Assembly (NCBI GenBank): GCA_030052745.1
Contig: JANBVO010000079.1
Span: forward strand, 1 to 64,000
Direction: 5' to 3'
DNA from: Pleurostoma richardsiae
Lineage: Eukaryota > Ascomycota > Sordariomycetes > Calosphaeriales > Pleurostomataceae
Length of the DNA: 64,000 bases
This document shows positions 23,311-35,339 of this stretch, piece after piece (the stretch's first letter is position 1; every line of letters begins with the position of its first letter). The notes beneath the pieces are model-generated. The model saw nothing but the letters and a program-made list of their open reading frames with translations. It did no database searches and was not told the DNA's origin. A program made the translations under genes and the position numbers.

Positions 23311-23976
23311 TCTACTGGTGTCATGGAAGGTCTTGACTCTGGCTTTGGGTGAACCCGGCCTGATGTGGCTGTGGTAGGCGTGGTGTAGCGGTGCGGAACT
23401 CTTCTTCTACTTGGCGTCCGTCCGGGTACAAGGCATTGAATATCGATGTTCGTACGACGCCTTTTTACTAGTAGCTCTATATCTTGGACAAGTGAAATAC
23501 TTTATAGTCTAAAAAATTACTGTTGACAATCTTGGTTCTGTTCAGAGATTTAGTAGGTTCTAAGAGTTTGAGGAGGTTGGATGGAAGGGCAGGTAGGGTA
23601 GGAGAATAGGAAGGGTAGAAGAGTAGGGAGGGTGGTAATGTCACTGTCTCGAGCCCCCCTGAAAAGCGCCACTTGTTCAGCTTTTCATGCACATGCATGA
23701 GTGGCCCCTTCGACAACCAATCACCACTAAGATGCGTTACCTAGCCGCAGGATGATGGCGGGTTAGATATACTAAGTGAAAGTGAACGGACCCTTTACTG
23801 TATCCAGACTACTTCAGCCAGCAGCAGCGCAAGGCTCGGGCAACTCGACTTTTTCACCGACTTCCTCTTCCACTATTCCCTCACTTTTAAAAAGGACTCA
23901 GCGCTACGCTTACTTCGGCTCCAGATATTTCACATATCCTTATGGTCATCACTGAAACCTGGCTCAGGCCGTAACG
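23311..23976. other. Intergenic region with purine-rich low-complexity tract
   Basis: About 23560-23640 is a strongly purine-biased run of AGG/GGTAG-like units. No gene or recognised transposon is seen. The right end is the promoter of the CorA-like gene. Confidence 0.5.
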
Positions 23977-26900
23977 ATGGGCGACTATTACCAGTTACCA
24001 ACATGTCCTTCTCCACTGAATCATGAGCCGGACGGCATCAGGGACTACATCCAACACTACTTCTCCTGCATCAAAATATGTGACAGGGCCCGTTTCTTCG
24101 ACCTGGATAATGACATTTGGAGATATGAGATCAGGCGCCTAGAGCAAAGTGCGGAGTTGTCCCATTACGACGACGACCTTGTCAAGGCCGTGGCAGCGAG
24201 AGATGCGGTCAGCAACAAGGTGCTTAATATAGCGACGACAATCGAGAGAGAATACCAACGGACGGATCGATTTCGAGACACGATTGCCCGGAGCTCGACT
24301 CGTGATTCACTTATGTGTGTTTGTCGGAGTCACGCACAGTGGGCCTCAAAAACGGAGACTACGAGGTTACGTTCCCGAACAGGCCCGGGCGAAACGACTG
24401 CAGATGACGGGCGGGCTCAAGCTCGCCGTATGCAAGGCCTGGATCCCAATCCAGATGGGGTCTTTGATATTTCTGAGTCTAGCGATGGTCTCGAACACAA
24501 TCTCCATGCGTACTTGATGCAATTCGAGCGTAAAGATAAATCAAACAGAGAGACACATAGCCCCAGCGGTTTCGTCCCGGTCGACGAATCATCTTCTAGC
24601 GGGATATTCTCTGGATCGTTTCCCAACCAGCGTGTCTCTATAGAGGACCTCTTGTCCCCCGACCGCACACCGGTGCTCTCTCACGGAGACAATGACGGTC
24701 GCATCAGATATTTACACCTGCCTTACAACAACATGAAGGTACCAATCTACACAGTCCCGCTCATATCAACGTAGTATTAATTCTTGGATGCTGATGATAA
24801 GCCTTACAGTGGGTGGAGGTAAAGTTCTTCCTGGCACACCTAAGATATGGACTATCACCAACAAACCTCACAGCAAGCTATTGCGCGGTATTATCATGAA
24901 GATTCACCGTCATACAACCACATGCAGCGTACAACGGGCTTCGAAGAACAAAGCCGCGCACAGGCAATCCTACGTCCTGAGCTTTGGCTCGGACAGCAGC
25001 TTGGAAATTCGCGCCCCTCCGCAGTTTCGCGGTACTTGCGACCCTTGTGCGAACGTGTCTCCGAGAGTAAGTCGGAATCTATAAGGATAAATTTTCGGCC
25101 ATCGGTTGTAACTTGTCAATAGGTACCTTTGGAGTCCAGGACGAGCCCAGAAATATCGTCTGTTTCGTAAGTCAACTTTGAGCGGCCCCAGATAAGAGGG
25201 GATCACGAATTGACATCTGCGTCTTCAAGATGCCCTATCTTCATTGGGAGGTGAGCCGTACTTATGAACGCATTTCGAAGTTCATGCACGCAGAGTCGGA
25301 GAAATACCAGCGCCAAAAAATTGAGGCGGAATATGAAGGGACTCGAGAGGCGATACTAAGAAGGAAGATAACGATCACCAGGAAGCAAACCGACTGGGGA
25401 GCACACGAAGAAATGGAGGAGACTTTTGTCCCGGCGACAAGCGTCGCAGAAGCCGTTTTCCAAATTCCAACCACAAAGAGGACGGCTGAAGGAAGATTGA
25501 TCAGATTTGACGTGAAGACCGGACGCCCTTTGGTGCCCCATGCCCTGGGTCAATTCCTCCTGGATGCCGCGAGACTCTACGAACTTATGACCACGTTCTA
25601 TGACTGCCAGGTAATCGAGAAATATCTGCTTGCCCAGCCTCCTCTCCATCCTCGAAGGACCCTCGACGAAATCCAATACCGGAATAGCAAATTGACGGTA
25701 AGCAAAGATCGAGACCAGGTTGTTTACAGGGCAACGGCAGTGGACCCGAGCCGTGCCCACCAGCATGTTTCTGCTCGACAACTCTTCGCGAGCAAGGGCA
25801 AGCAAGGATCATGGTCGGCAATCCCGCAGAAGCGCCCGCCGTCCGTCTATGGCCGTGTATGGCCCGACCACACCGATTATGACTTGATGTTCGGGTGTCA
25901 ACAATGCCGGACCGACTCTCGAAAGATAGCCAAGATCCTTATGGTCGATCAGCTATGGATGTGGATTCTTGACGAGCGAACAATTCTCACCTGCTTCCCA
26001 AGGAGATACGGCGTAACTGGCAGTGGTGACGATTCCTCTGCAGTACACAAATCCATCCGGAGAAGGTTCGAATCTGGCGGCAAGCCACAAATCACCTCAG
26101 TCTTTGACCTTGCTCTCATCATCATGGATGAAGCAGCTAGTGGGCTTTTTTCTCAGTAGGTCTACTAACTATAGCCTATCCTTGATTATTTGACCAGGGG
26201 GTCAGTTCGCGTGTGGGTAGCAAAGTGCTGACAAAAGCTGCTAGGATTTCCGCATTTGACAGAAAACCGCCTGTACTGCGTATATATGGAGAAGCAATTG
26301 GCAATGTCGTGGGTACCTAGTCTTTTGCTTCTCGGCATGGAAGTATAAGCTAATAGTGAGCAAATGGTTCCCAGACGGGCTCAATAACCACCTCGCTCGA
26401 TCATTTCTTTCACTGGATCCGCAGGGCAAGCGCAACGCGCAGAAAAGGAGTCTTCCAGAATTTCCATCTGCCAATATTAGCCATTGACAGAGAAGCAAAG
26501 TTACAGAGAGAGATAGTCGACATCATGAATGAAATAGACATGATGGTCTCCATCATTAGACAGCAGAGGGAGATCATTAACAGATTCAGAGACCACGTCC
26601 AGCAGAGTTTCCAAGCGTCACAAAACGTCGATCGTTTGGATCCCCCCAGGGCCGCTGCTGAGCAACCTCACCTGTTACAGCAGCTCGCACGTTTTCAAGT
26701 TTCTGCCGTTGAGCTGCTCAAATCACTAACTGATAGGCTCAATGAGCTCGACGGCTTGAGACGCAACGCAGAGAACACAGCTACGAGGGTATTTTGACTA
26801 GGGCCTGCAATGGAAGAGCTAGACGGACTCAAACTGATATGTGGACAGATCAACGAACTATTTGCTTTAAAGCAGCAGCAAGTTGGAGTTTTACAGGCCT

Positions 26901-27672
26901 GGGATGCTGCGAGGCAGGCAGAAGAGTCGATCCTCCAAGGACGCTCGCTGCCGGTGTTCACTATTGTTACAATCCTTTTCGTAGGTACACCGGCAGGGGA
27001 AATTATAGAGAGAAGCTTGGTTGCTAACAGGCTCGAAGCTTCCCCTCTCCTTTCTTTGCGGCGTTTTTGGTATGAACAACGCCAACTTCGGGGGGAATAA
27101 TTGGAGCCTTGGTGATCAGTTTAAACTGATATGTGAGTTTGTTTCGTGGACAGAATTCCCGTGTCAGATGCTCACCCCATCTCTTCATAGTTCCGATATC
27201 CGCGGGCATCGTCGTATCAACGCTTGTGCTCGCTTATAGCAACTTTCCCAGGGCATACATTTGGTACGGCATGAAATTCCTGTTTACCTGGCTCGCTGTC
27301 AAGACGGGAGTTTATGAATTCTACGTCGTGACTCGGTCAAGGTGGGGAAGCGAGCGATTCACCGAAAAGGTCGAAATGGAGATAGAGAGACTGAAATTCG
27401 AAGTCAAGGACACTATGCGCAAAAGGCAAGTCCTCAGAAGGGAAGAGCAGGAGTATAAAGGGTATATGAATGAGCGGAGAGCGCAGTTCCCGGAAGGCTG
27501 GAAGGCTTTCTCGTCTTCGGTTGCTGTCCAGGGCTCCGATCAGCCACCCGCCGTTATGAGTGCAGCTTCAGGCCACACTAGGAGGCGCAACATAGAGTCT
27601 TTAGAGGCTACGGGCGGGGGTTCCTCCAAGGAAGAGGTGAAAGAGGAGCTTACACCAGAGCAAGCTGTATAG
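23977..27672 (+). CDS. Fungal CorA-like membrane protein (ten exons, one of 9 nt)
   Basis: The model is join(23977..24738, 24810..24818, 24874..25066, 25123..25166, 25230..26155, 26245..26308, 26375..26788, 26849..26980, 27039..27132, 27191..27672), 1039 residues, frame-consistent throughout. Landmarks in order are NNMKWVEQAIARYYHED, ILRPELWLGQQLG, NIVCFMPYLHWEV, LEKYLLAQPPLHPRRTLDE, VDQLWMWILDERTILTCFP, then a long helical segment (DREAKLQREIVDIMNEIDMM) and TLKQQQ-type helices. Next comes TM1 preceded by VFGMNN, the Gly-Met-Asn signature of CorA Mg2+ channels, and a second hydrophobic segment (FLFTWLAVKTGVYEFYVV). This order is that of a large fungal family with a long cytosolic N-terminus fused to a CorA-like pore end. 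Ion transport is plausible but unproven for such proteins. Confidence 0.87.
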
Positions 27673-27770
27673 AATCTAAGTGTTGCCAGCAGCACTACGA
27701 ATACAGTTAAAGCTTTCACCATTGTCCTCTCCAACGAGAAGGTTGCCATCCCCTGCAACAGATCGATGAA

Positions 27771-29564
27771 CTAAGCCATCCCAAATCTTCTTCTGATAGC
27801 CATCTTCACCGTAGTATCAGGCACATTACCCAGTTTGACAATGACCTCTTTCGGCCGCTTCTCTTCGCCGCCCGTTCCTTCCAGATCGTCTGCGAGCCTG
27901 AAGTCAAAGTTCCTCAGGAACTCGACAAGGATGACCTTGAGCTCGTATACGGCAAAGAAGCGCCCCGGGCAGGCGTCGGGACCGTGGCCAAAGTTGAACT
28001 GGTACGGGCTAGTCGTGGCCGCCTGGTGCTTTGTTTCTCGCCCTGCTAGTTCCCTGAGGCGTGAAAAGCGGAACCCGTCAAACGTATCGGCGGGTAGGTT
28101 CCCAGTCCCGGCATTGTATTCTGGGCTATACAGCAGCGTCTCAGGTGAGTTAACGATGGCCCAGCTTGGAAAGGCGATGGGTGTGCCCTTGGGAAGCTTG
28201 ATTCCGTTCGATAAGGTAACGTCTCGCTTGGTCCTCCGTAGGGAGCCAGCTACCGAGTACAACCGTCAGCATTTGGGTACTGATAGGTACTGTCGCAATG
28301 ACAATCTCGACCACTTACTATAACCCAGAGGGTGGAGCCGCATGCTCTCCTTGATGAAGCTGTCAAGCTTGACCAACTTGGCATAGGCCTCCTTTTTGTA
28401 GTACGGCGTTCCGTTGTCATCAAGCTCCTGACTCTCTGTGTTAAGGACCTTGTCGATTTCCTCCCTCAGGGGTTCGAGATACTCGCGACGGGTTGCCATG
28501 TCGAGCAGTGCCTGCAGTTGGTAGCATATTAGCAGAGCAGCGCAAATGCAGCATTGCAATGACTCACTTGATACGCTGTATATGAGACAGTGTGCGTTGA
28601 AGCGAAAGCGATCTGTGATATTGTCAGCGGAGACGCCGATAACTTAGTATCAACAGTTGTGGACCTACAAGCATCTGATGTATCGCCACATGCTCGACGG
28701 TCTTTCCAGATTCGGAGAGGTATTTCAGGAGCCAGGACATGTAAGTACCGCGTGTTCCTGTCTGCACGCTGCCAGCCTTCTCCCTGTCGCGGGACAGGAT
28801 GTCGTTCACGAGAGGCTCCATCCAGGCTCTGGCCTGCTTCAAGTCCTGGCGCACCTGCCGCGTCTCGGGAAGGAACGGGATGACAATGGGTCGAAGCAGA
28901 GGGTTCCATTTGTCCGCCGCACGCCCGAGCTGGCCACTGTGGGTGGTGTAGTTTATGGATGCGTCAATCCATTCTTCATCTCGGTTGAGCGGAGTTCCCA
29001 CGAAGACCCTCCCACTGAGATGGGCTACGAGGCGGAGGATCTTGGGATACAGCGCAAAGTCGGTCCAGTCGGTTGACGAGCCTAACTCCTTCTTGAAAGC
29101 ATACCCTGCCTCATCCTGGAACAAAGACAGGATATTATGGAGATCTTTGGTAACTTCATGACGGACTATGGGGACCACTTCGGGGTAATTCTCCCCAAGG
29201 TGTGACACTCGACCCTGAAACTGGTGGTACAGTTCGGTGCCAAAGGACAGGTCCTCATGAGGCAAGTTCATGACTTCCTTATATAGTGACATGGGAAGGA
29301 TAACTCGAGGAGGCTTGAGAGGAACCACGAACGGAGTATCGGGATACTTAAAACGCTCTTGGTAAGCTTCTGCTTCTGCAGTTTTATCTCCCCGGATTGA
29401 GGTACCTTCTTCGCTCCTTCTAGCACAGCGTATCGAAGATCGTTGTCATCTGGTCTTCCAACAACGGGGAACTGGAGCCCGCTTGTGGGTTCGAAGAATA
29501 CTTTGCGAATGATCCATACAATCGCAGAGACAAGTGCGGCTGCTGCCCAGACGTAGAATGCCAT
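27771..29564 (-). CDS. Cytochrome P450 monooxygenase
   Basis: The model is complement(join(27771..28249, 28319..28511, 28568..28612, 28669..29346, 29406..29564)), 517 residues. An N-terminal membrane anchor (FYVWAAAALVSAIVWII) places it in the ER membrane. The I-helix segment FASTHTVS is on the 45-nt third exon, the K-helix ExxR is KESMRLHP, the PERF-like segment is DGFRFSRLRE, and the haem loop is FNFGHGPDACPGRFF with the axial Cys. The loop sequence and overall pattern resemble fungal P450s of the ent-kaurene-oxidase/CYP68-like type, which often act in terpenoid or other secondary metabolism. No synthase is nearby, so the substrate is open. A single ATG at 29564 gives a normal anchor. Confidence 0.88.
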
Positions 29565-31317
29565 GTTTGTTGCGTTGGCCCGGTTCGCTTGGTTTATGGT
29601 TGAAGTAGAGGTCCTCGAGGGTGCAACAGCTTCAACAGCTAAGAGAAGCGGAAGGGAACAGCGACCCTTATGTGACAGGAGCGACCACCAGATGGACTGC
29701 ACGCAATAACATCCTCACCACGCTTACAGCTTACTAGACTCGGTTGCTGGCTGGCTGTTAGCCCTGTATAGCCTACTCATAGTACCAGACGCTGGTAATT
29801 CCATAACCGGCAATGTAAACCTCGTTCGGCAAATGTGGTCAGCTTATGGCGTGTGTTACCACCAGCCTAATGGTTCTGATGGGTTGCGCCGGGCACTGAC
29901 CTTGCATATCCTTCTGTTTGGCGTGCCGGTCCTTGCAAGACTTTGTCATCCAACTACATGCATGGAGATATGCCCCGGGTATCCTAACTGCGGCTGTGTG
30001 TGTGTAGTCATCGGGGAACTGATACCTGGTAGGCGATATGCTCGTTCGTGCGCAGCGACATGGGATCGTCGGAGCTAGGATAAGGTACCATTTCCACTCA
30101 AAATAGCCGGACACGCAGAGCACGAGTCTAGCAGTGGGCTTTTGCTTAACTCTGAGAACACTTACAGGAATCTTGGCTGACGAGGTAGTGGACCAGATGG
30201 GTGATCTGACGAGCACAGAACCATCGTCTAAGACCGCCACCCCGCCGGACCGAGCAATATTATCATTTTCCCGAATTGGTGTCTGAATTAGATGGCGAAA
30301 TCTTCAGATCGATACTACTGCGAAAGCCCACCGACCCATAGTGCCATAGAACTGCAATTGTACTGGCCGGTGAACGATGGCGGGCCGTGCAACCAATCAT
30401 GCAAATAGGCCAGTCTAATTCCAAATCTTATAGCATGAAGCTGTCAGATAATATCCCCAGCCACAGCAATGGATCTTGTTAGATAACAGTGGCGTTTGAA
30501 CAGGGTCTGTCAGTCTCACTTGCTGAATCCGGCAGTTCCGTCGCATTGGGAAATATTCCTTATTTGAAGCATCGTCTTGCTTTGGGCTCAAGTCACCGTC
30601 GACATCATGGGGGCGCTGTTGGCCAAGCCAGGGAAGAACCGCGACAACTTCCTCGCGACTATTGATCTTTGGCTACGAATACACGTCGAGAGGTGACCCA
30701 GCGAACTTGAAGAGAAGTTGGACGACAAGTTTGGTGGCGATGACTGGAGCCATCGCACAAAGGTCAGTTCGGCCTGCCTTACAGCGCTAAACCGATTCAT
30801 TGGAGAGAAATCAAATCCTTGTCTCGGTAGCTTGACTTGGCGTGGTCACTATGTGACACCCTATCGCGAGATGCGGCTCCTCCGGAACTTCGGCTTGGGG
30901 GGCTGGTCTCCAGCTTGAGTCAGGTAATTCCAGGAGCGCTGCGAGTCTGGGACTCATCCTCATACTACTAACCGACCGCTTAGGGCGAGACAAGCAGCTA
31001 AAGGTAGCCCCTCTTGGATACGATCATACATGTTAGTCCCTTTCCTCTACAAATCCCCAGATATGGATCACAGCCCGTTATTGCAGAGTAGAAGGGCATT
31101 AACCACGATTGACTGTCTTGTCGCTTATCAAGCATGGGATTCCTGCTGCAGCAGCTCAGTTGGTGGTTCCGCCAGACTCATTGCATCATAGGAAACAGTG
31201 TGTGTCAAGGAGAGGAACGTCTGTCATCCTAAGTAGGACTTACGGCCGATTCACGGTATGTAGTTCAGGCAACAGCAGGAAGTCACTGTCTAATCAAGAA
31301 TGGGTTCAGCTAATCTC
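29565..31317. other. 1.7-kb region without a supported gene
   Basis: Short open frames exist. At 30608-30920 (plus) there are two protein-like pieces in different frames (MGALLAKPGKNRDNFLATID, then ELEEKLDDKFGGDDWSHRTK), which may be a decayed or unrecognised small gene. I could not build a consistent model or assign a family. The left end is the P450 promoter. Confidence 0.4.
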
Positions 31318-32538
31318 TCACATAAGCCAAGACTCCAACGCGGGCGAAGCTGGCTCTTTCTCCTTTGCACTTCCGCGGTCCGTCTGCTCAATCCTCCATT
31401 TGAAAAACGCTTCCTCTTCCAGTTCGCCGATGAAGTCGAAGATGCCCGCGCCCTTTGAGGTTGAGGGTTCGTTCCCGAGTTCCCATTCATCGTCATCTTC
31501 GTAAGCCTCTACGAACCGAAAGCCATTGCCGTAAAAGACCATACGATCATTCCAATCTTTAAAGTCCTGCCTGCCCGGGACAGATGATCGTCTAATTCGA
31601 TAGTCGATAAGCCAAAAATTGGAAAAATGTAGAATCCATAGAAACTAGCACGGTCTCGGGGGCTCTGAGACACGGGCTCCAGCCGACATAGTCGTCCTGA
31701 GGCATCTTCCAGGTCGGATCAAACTCCACTGCCACGGGTTCCGCCCCTTGATCGTCACGCCTGGTTCTCTCAGACTGTGCGAGCGGTGTAGTAATCCCAT
31801 CGAAATCGAGAAAACGGAAATCGATCAATCGGAAACAGACGAGGTCGTGCCTCAGGACGGTGAAATATTGCACCTCGTTCTGGTTGTTGAGAAAGAAACC
31901 GCTTCGGCTGTCGTGGTTGCTCGGACTATGACTGCGGGGATAATAGTTCTGAGGAGCAATACGGGATCCTCCCTTCTTATACGCCGATGCTATGGCGTCT
32001 CGCGATTCCAGGCACGTCGTCCACAAGCCGCCGTCCGAGAGATAGATAGAAGGGTCGTCCCTTGTCCACGAAGCCTGCCACGTACCAGAGTAGCCCACAG
32101 GTGCTGAGATTCGGTCTGTATTAAAGACGTTCTCTAACGAAAAATTTATGCCGAAGACCCTACACTCATTCCGCGGATCGACGTGGTTCTCCTCATTCCA
32201 GAGCAGGGAGCTTCCGGGTGATAGGCTGAAGAAATGCACTCCAGGATGCCCATCCCTGACAGCTAAACCCCAGATAATGTCTCTCTCTCAATTCCTTGGG
32301 CAGGTCGCAGAAGTTCATCGTGGATGATCTGGGCGCTCGACCCGAGCGGTCTGGGGTAAAAGGTGGGGACGTGTGCAGGCGACAGCCGCCGAGTCAAAAG
32401 TTGGACGTCGAGGACTGCTTGTGCTGGATGAGTGGGACGAGAAAGGAAGAGTCTGCTGGGAGTTTCTAATAAATACTGGAGGGAAGTCGTCATGCGGTGA
32501 GGTGCGGGTAACGGAGATAGGCCACGTCTTGAGTTCAT
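31318..32538 (-). pseudogene. 2EXR-like hypothetical gene interrupted by a frameshift
   Basis: From an ATG at 32538 (MNSRRGLSPLPAP) the frame runs through DVQLLTRRLSPAHVPTFYPRP and reaches DELLRPAQGIER. It then breaks at a (GA)5 run at 32281-32290. Removing one GA unit in the reading restores DIIWGLAVRDGHPGVHFFSLSP, which resembles the IW-x-LA core of fungal 2EXR/F-box-like proteins. That frame continues with no ATG of its own to about 31600. A last part (WNDRMVFYGNGFRFVEAYEDDDEWELG, to 31318) is probably joined by an intron whose donor is unclear. It may be a recent pseudogene, a strain-specific slip in a dinucleotide run, or a base-calling error. The 2EXR assignment is by pattern only. Confidence 0.5.
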
Positions 32539-32715
32539 CGTGATCTTGGTCGACCTGGACAAAAGCAGTGGGTTGCTTTTGCTCTGTCGAGCTGGATCGA
32601 AGTCCAGGGAAAGTGTAGAAATCAATAGAGCACAGCAGGCTAGTCTAGGCAAAGGCAGTGCGGGTAGGCTTCTATTGTCCATCTCTGAGGCCACTTCATC
32701 CTTCCCATTAGTCAC

Positions 32716-33097
32716 GGATCAGCATCGACGGCAACATAATGGGTATCGCTATCCAGCCCGTAACCAGCGCGCAACACGCAGCATTCCAGCAGCCTAATGC
32801 CGCCGCTACTGCCCCGTACTCTCGACTCGTCGACCCCGCACTATGATGGGAGCCGAACTTGAAAGGATTTCTGCTCATCAGAGCGCCGAGCTGCCCCTGT
32901 TGGCATAGACAGAGAGGTCTACTGAAGAGGACATGGTCAGATTAACCACCGGGTTGGCTCCCGACAATACCGAAGCAAGCAACCGGGATAGCATATCGCG
33001 AGAAAGATATTGAGTGTCCTGGGGTGCGAGAAATCCCCCAGAAACAATGAGCTAGGGCAGAGCGATATCATGATGCATTCAGTATAAGTGACTCGCT
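32716..33097. other. Intergenic region, no gene seen
   Basis: This lies between the upstream side of the 2EXR-like gene and the 3' end of the CAP-domain gene. No motif was recognised. Confidence 0.55.
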
Positions 33098-33763
33098 TCA
33101 GATGAACAACAATGCGACCGACGCTATCAACATCCAAAACGCAGCGGCGGAAACAGATGGTGGCCGGACAGCGCCGCCGCCGCTCCCCGTCCCGTTGACC
33201 TGCTTCCCGACCTCCTCCTTAAACTCGCCGATGACGTTCCCCCTGGGCCAGTACTCGCATACCAGATACCACCCGCTCGTGCCGCACAGCCTCCTCCCGC
33301 AGCCGACGGTCGTGGTGTTCTTCCACACTAGCTGCGTGAAGTGGCCCGTGTCCTCGCTGAAGCCCGGGTCGCCGAAGTCGTACTCTTCGCGTTCGTCCCC
33401 CCAGGCGTCGACGCACCCGGCCGCGTCGGAGCAGCCGATGGCCAGGTTCTCGCCGTAGGGCCCGCCCGAGTGTGCGAAGTCGCAGCCGGCGCCGTCGAGG
33501 TAGTCAGAGGCGAAAGTCTCGAGGGTGTGGTTCCAGCGCACTGCGGACGCGTTGTGCTCGGTGCGGAAGAAGTTGGTGCTGTTCAGGATGGCGGAGGTGA
33601 AGAGGGACTCGGAGACGAACTGCGGCGCGGTAGACGGGATGGACGGCGCTGCGGTGATGGTCACCGTGTCGGGAGAGGGGGCGGCAGAGATGATGGTGGA
33701 AAAGTGGACGAGCAGAAGGAAGAGGAGGTAATGAGGGCCATGCGGCAGGAGCCTGGAGGCCAT
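33098..33763 (-). CDS. Secreted CAP/SCP (PR-1-like) protein, probably GPI-anchored
   Basis: This single exon has 221 residues from the ATG at 33763. An upstream ATG at 33817 would add 18 residues but blur the signal peptide. The chosen start gives an N-terminal hydrophobic signal (HYLLFLLLVHFSTIISA, cleavage likely before APS). The CAP domain has NSTNFFRTEHNASAVRWNHTL, then FAHSGGPYGENLA, the signature GHFTQLVWKNTTTVGCG and YLVCEYWPRGN. The four Cys pattern and His/Glu cavity residues are present. A Gly/Ser-rich stretch followed by a C-terminal hydrophobic tail (AAAFWMLIASVALLFI) suggests a GPI anchor. CAP proteins bind sterols or lipids outside the cell and can act in host interaction. Confidence 0.88.
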   Translation of the reverse strand: MASRLLPHGPHYLLFLLLVHFSTIISAAPSPDTVTITAAPSIPSTAPQFVSESLFTSAILNSTNFFRTEHNASAVRWNHTLETFASDYLDGAGCDFAHSGGPYGENLAIGCSDAAGCVDAWGDEREEYDFGDPGFSEDTGHFTQLVWKNTTTVGCGRRLCGTSGWYLVCEYWPRGNVIGEFKEEVGKQVNGTGSGGGAVRPPSVSAAAFWMLIASVALLFI

Positions 33764-33817
33764 TTGAGATGCATGTGGTGAGAAGATCCGGGGTATCATG
33801 GGATTGAAGCAATACAT

Positions 33818-34323
33818 AACTCAATCATTGGCAGAACATCTAGGGCCAGGCACGAACAAGCTCGCGTCCAGTGACGGGACAACGCAGCCATTTTGAAGGA
33901 GTAAACGAGGGAACTCTACTATGACGATGCTGGAATCTTGCTTTTTCATTTCTTGTTGCCGACTTGTCGATGGAATATCCAGAGAGTTGGCAGAGCAGGG
34001 AATGTTCCATGATGTCGCCGCCGGTTGGCCTCGATTGGATTGGAGGGGCTGTTGACGTCGCGAATGGCTTTGTTTGGGGTCGGGCGCCAATGACGTCGGC
34101 CAACCCGCGCCCTTGTCAGCAGCCCCTGGCCAGCCAGCCAGTCCGCCCAGCCACAATGGCCTGGAGCAGAGAGGGGGTGCCGGGGGATTCCACAGGATCA
34201 TCCCCCCTCCCTCTCATCACGCCACGGCCCAGGGCGAACCACCCCCCCGTTCTGCCCTGTTCCTCCGCGATCGCGAGGGCATCCATCCTGTTGGCGGCCT
34301 AGTCGCCCAGCTGACTACTCGAA
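33818..34323. other. Intergenic region, no gene seen
   Basis: This holds the promoter side of the CAP gene and the 3' flank of the VOC gene. It is GC-rich at the right, with only shadow frames. Confidence 0.55.
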
Positions 34324-34791
34324 CTACTCCGAGCCCTCCTCCTTGCACACGGCCTCCAGCATCCACCCGTCCGGGTCGATGACAAACGACGCAAAGTACC
34401 GCGGCCCGTACTTCGACCTGAGCCCCGGCTCGCCGTTGCTCTTGCCGCCGCACCGCACCGCCGCGTCGTGGAACTGCTCCACCGCCGCCCGCGTCGGCGC
34501 GTTGAAGGCGATGTGCGACCCCTGGCCCGGCGCGTGCGCCTTGTCGCCGTACTCGAACACGTTGATCATCTCGTGTTCCTCGTCCGGCCCGAACCCCAGC
34601 GTGCGGCGGCGGTGGCCCCCTTCCGGCGACTCGGCCGGCGGCGCGGGCGTGGCCTCCGCCGGCGACTCGCTGTCGTAGACGAGCCGCAGGCCCAGCGGCG
34701 CCAGCGCCGCGGTGTAGAAGGCCTTGGAGGCGTCGTAGTCCCGCACGCCGAGCGAGATGTGCCCGATGGGGCGGGGGTGATGGGTTGACAT
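34324..34791 (-). CDS. VOC-superfamily (glyoxalase/bleomycin-resistance-like) protein
   Basis: A single exon of 155 residues, the usual length for a one-domain VOC protein. The betaalphabetabetabeta start IGHISLGVRDYDASKAFYTAAL carries the first metal-ligand His. A second His is in GSHIAFNAPTRAAVEQFHDAA, and the C-terminal DPDGWMLEAVCK carries the usual Glu ligand. Such proteins are small cytosolic metalloproteins with lyase, dioxygenase or binding roles, and nothing here fixes which. The Pro/Ala-rich insert after residue 43 (SPAEATPAPPAESPEGGHRRR) is a loop extension. The gene is GC-rich and has no intron. Confidence 0.88.
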   Translation of the reverse strand: MSTHHPRPIGHISLGVRDYDASKAFYTAALAPLGLRLVYDSESPAEATPAPPAESPEGGHRRRTLGFGPDEEHEMINVFEYGDKAHAPGQGSHIAFNAPTRAAVEQFHDAAVRCGGKSNGEPGLRSKYGPRYFASFVIDPDGWMLEAVCKEEGSE

Positions 34792-35339
34792 TGATGGAGT
34801 TGCGATAGTAGCGAGAGAATGAAGAGGAGAAAAGAGCTAACTAACAACTGCTGTGCTCTGCCTTTTTCCCGGCTAAATGCGACCACAAGAAAGAGGGGCT
34901 TCCGCCTACCAGCTACCTATATACCAGCTTTTGCACGAGCGGACCGAGGAGCGGAATGCGGAGAAGACGTGAGGCGTCGACGCTACAGTCATCGCCAAGC
35001 GGCTGATGCTTTTGTTTCTATGGTCCCTGAGCGGGCGGGGAGCCGAATGGCGATTCCCGAGCTCATCCCGATTCCGATCTAGACCGTCCCGGATCATATG
35101 ATTGGCCTCGTCTGTTACATGACTCTTCCAAAGAGCTTCAGGCTGTGTTGCTTTCTCCTCCCTCTCTCCATGTCAGACTCTCCTCTGCACTTCCTCTCTT
35201 CTTTCTCAGGCCATGTGATAATTGTGAGGCCTCGGCCACCTCCTCTCAGCTGTAAATGGATCTCCCGGCGCCAGGCCAAAACGGTATCCTGGTTTGATGT
35301 CATACAACGTGCTCCCCCCTCCGGGACACAATGCCCCGG
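34792..35339. other. Intergenic region, no gene seen
   Basis: This holds the VOC promoter and the 3' flank of the GH43 gene, and contains pyrimidine-rich tracts. Confidence 0.55.

Noticed and set aside
23477-23716. 79-codon minus-strand open frame over a Pro/Ser/Leu-rich tract
   Set aside because: It follows from the purine-biased plus strand and has no domain or conserved start context.
30608-30920. Protein-like pieces MGALLAKPGKNRDNFLATID and ELEEKLDDKFGGDDWSHRTK
   Set aside because: They lie in different frames with no acceptable intron between them, and no family was recognised, so no gene is called.
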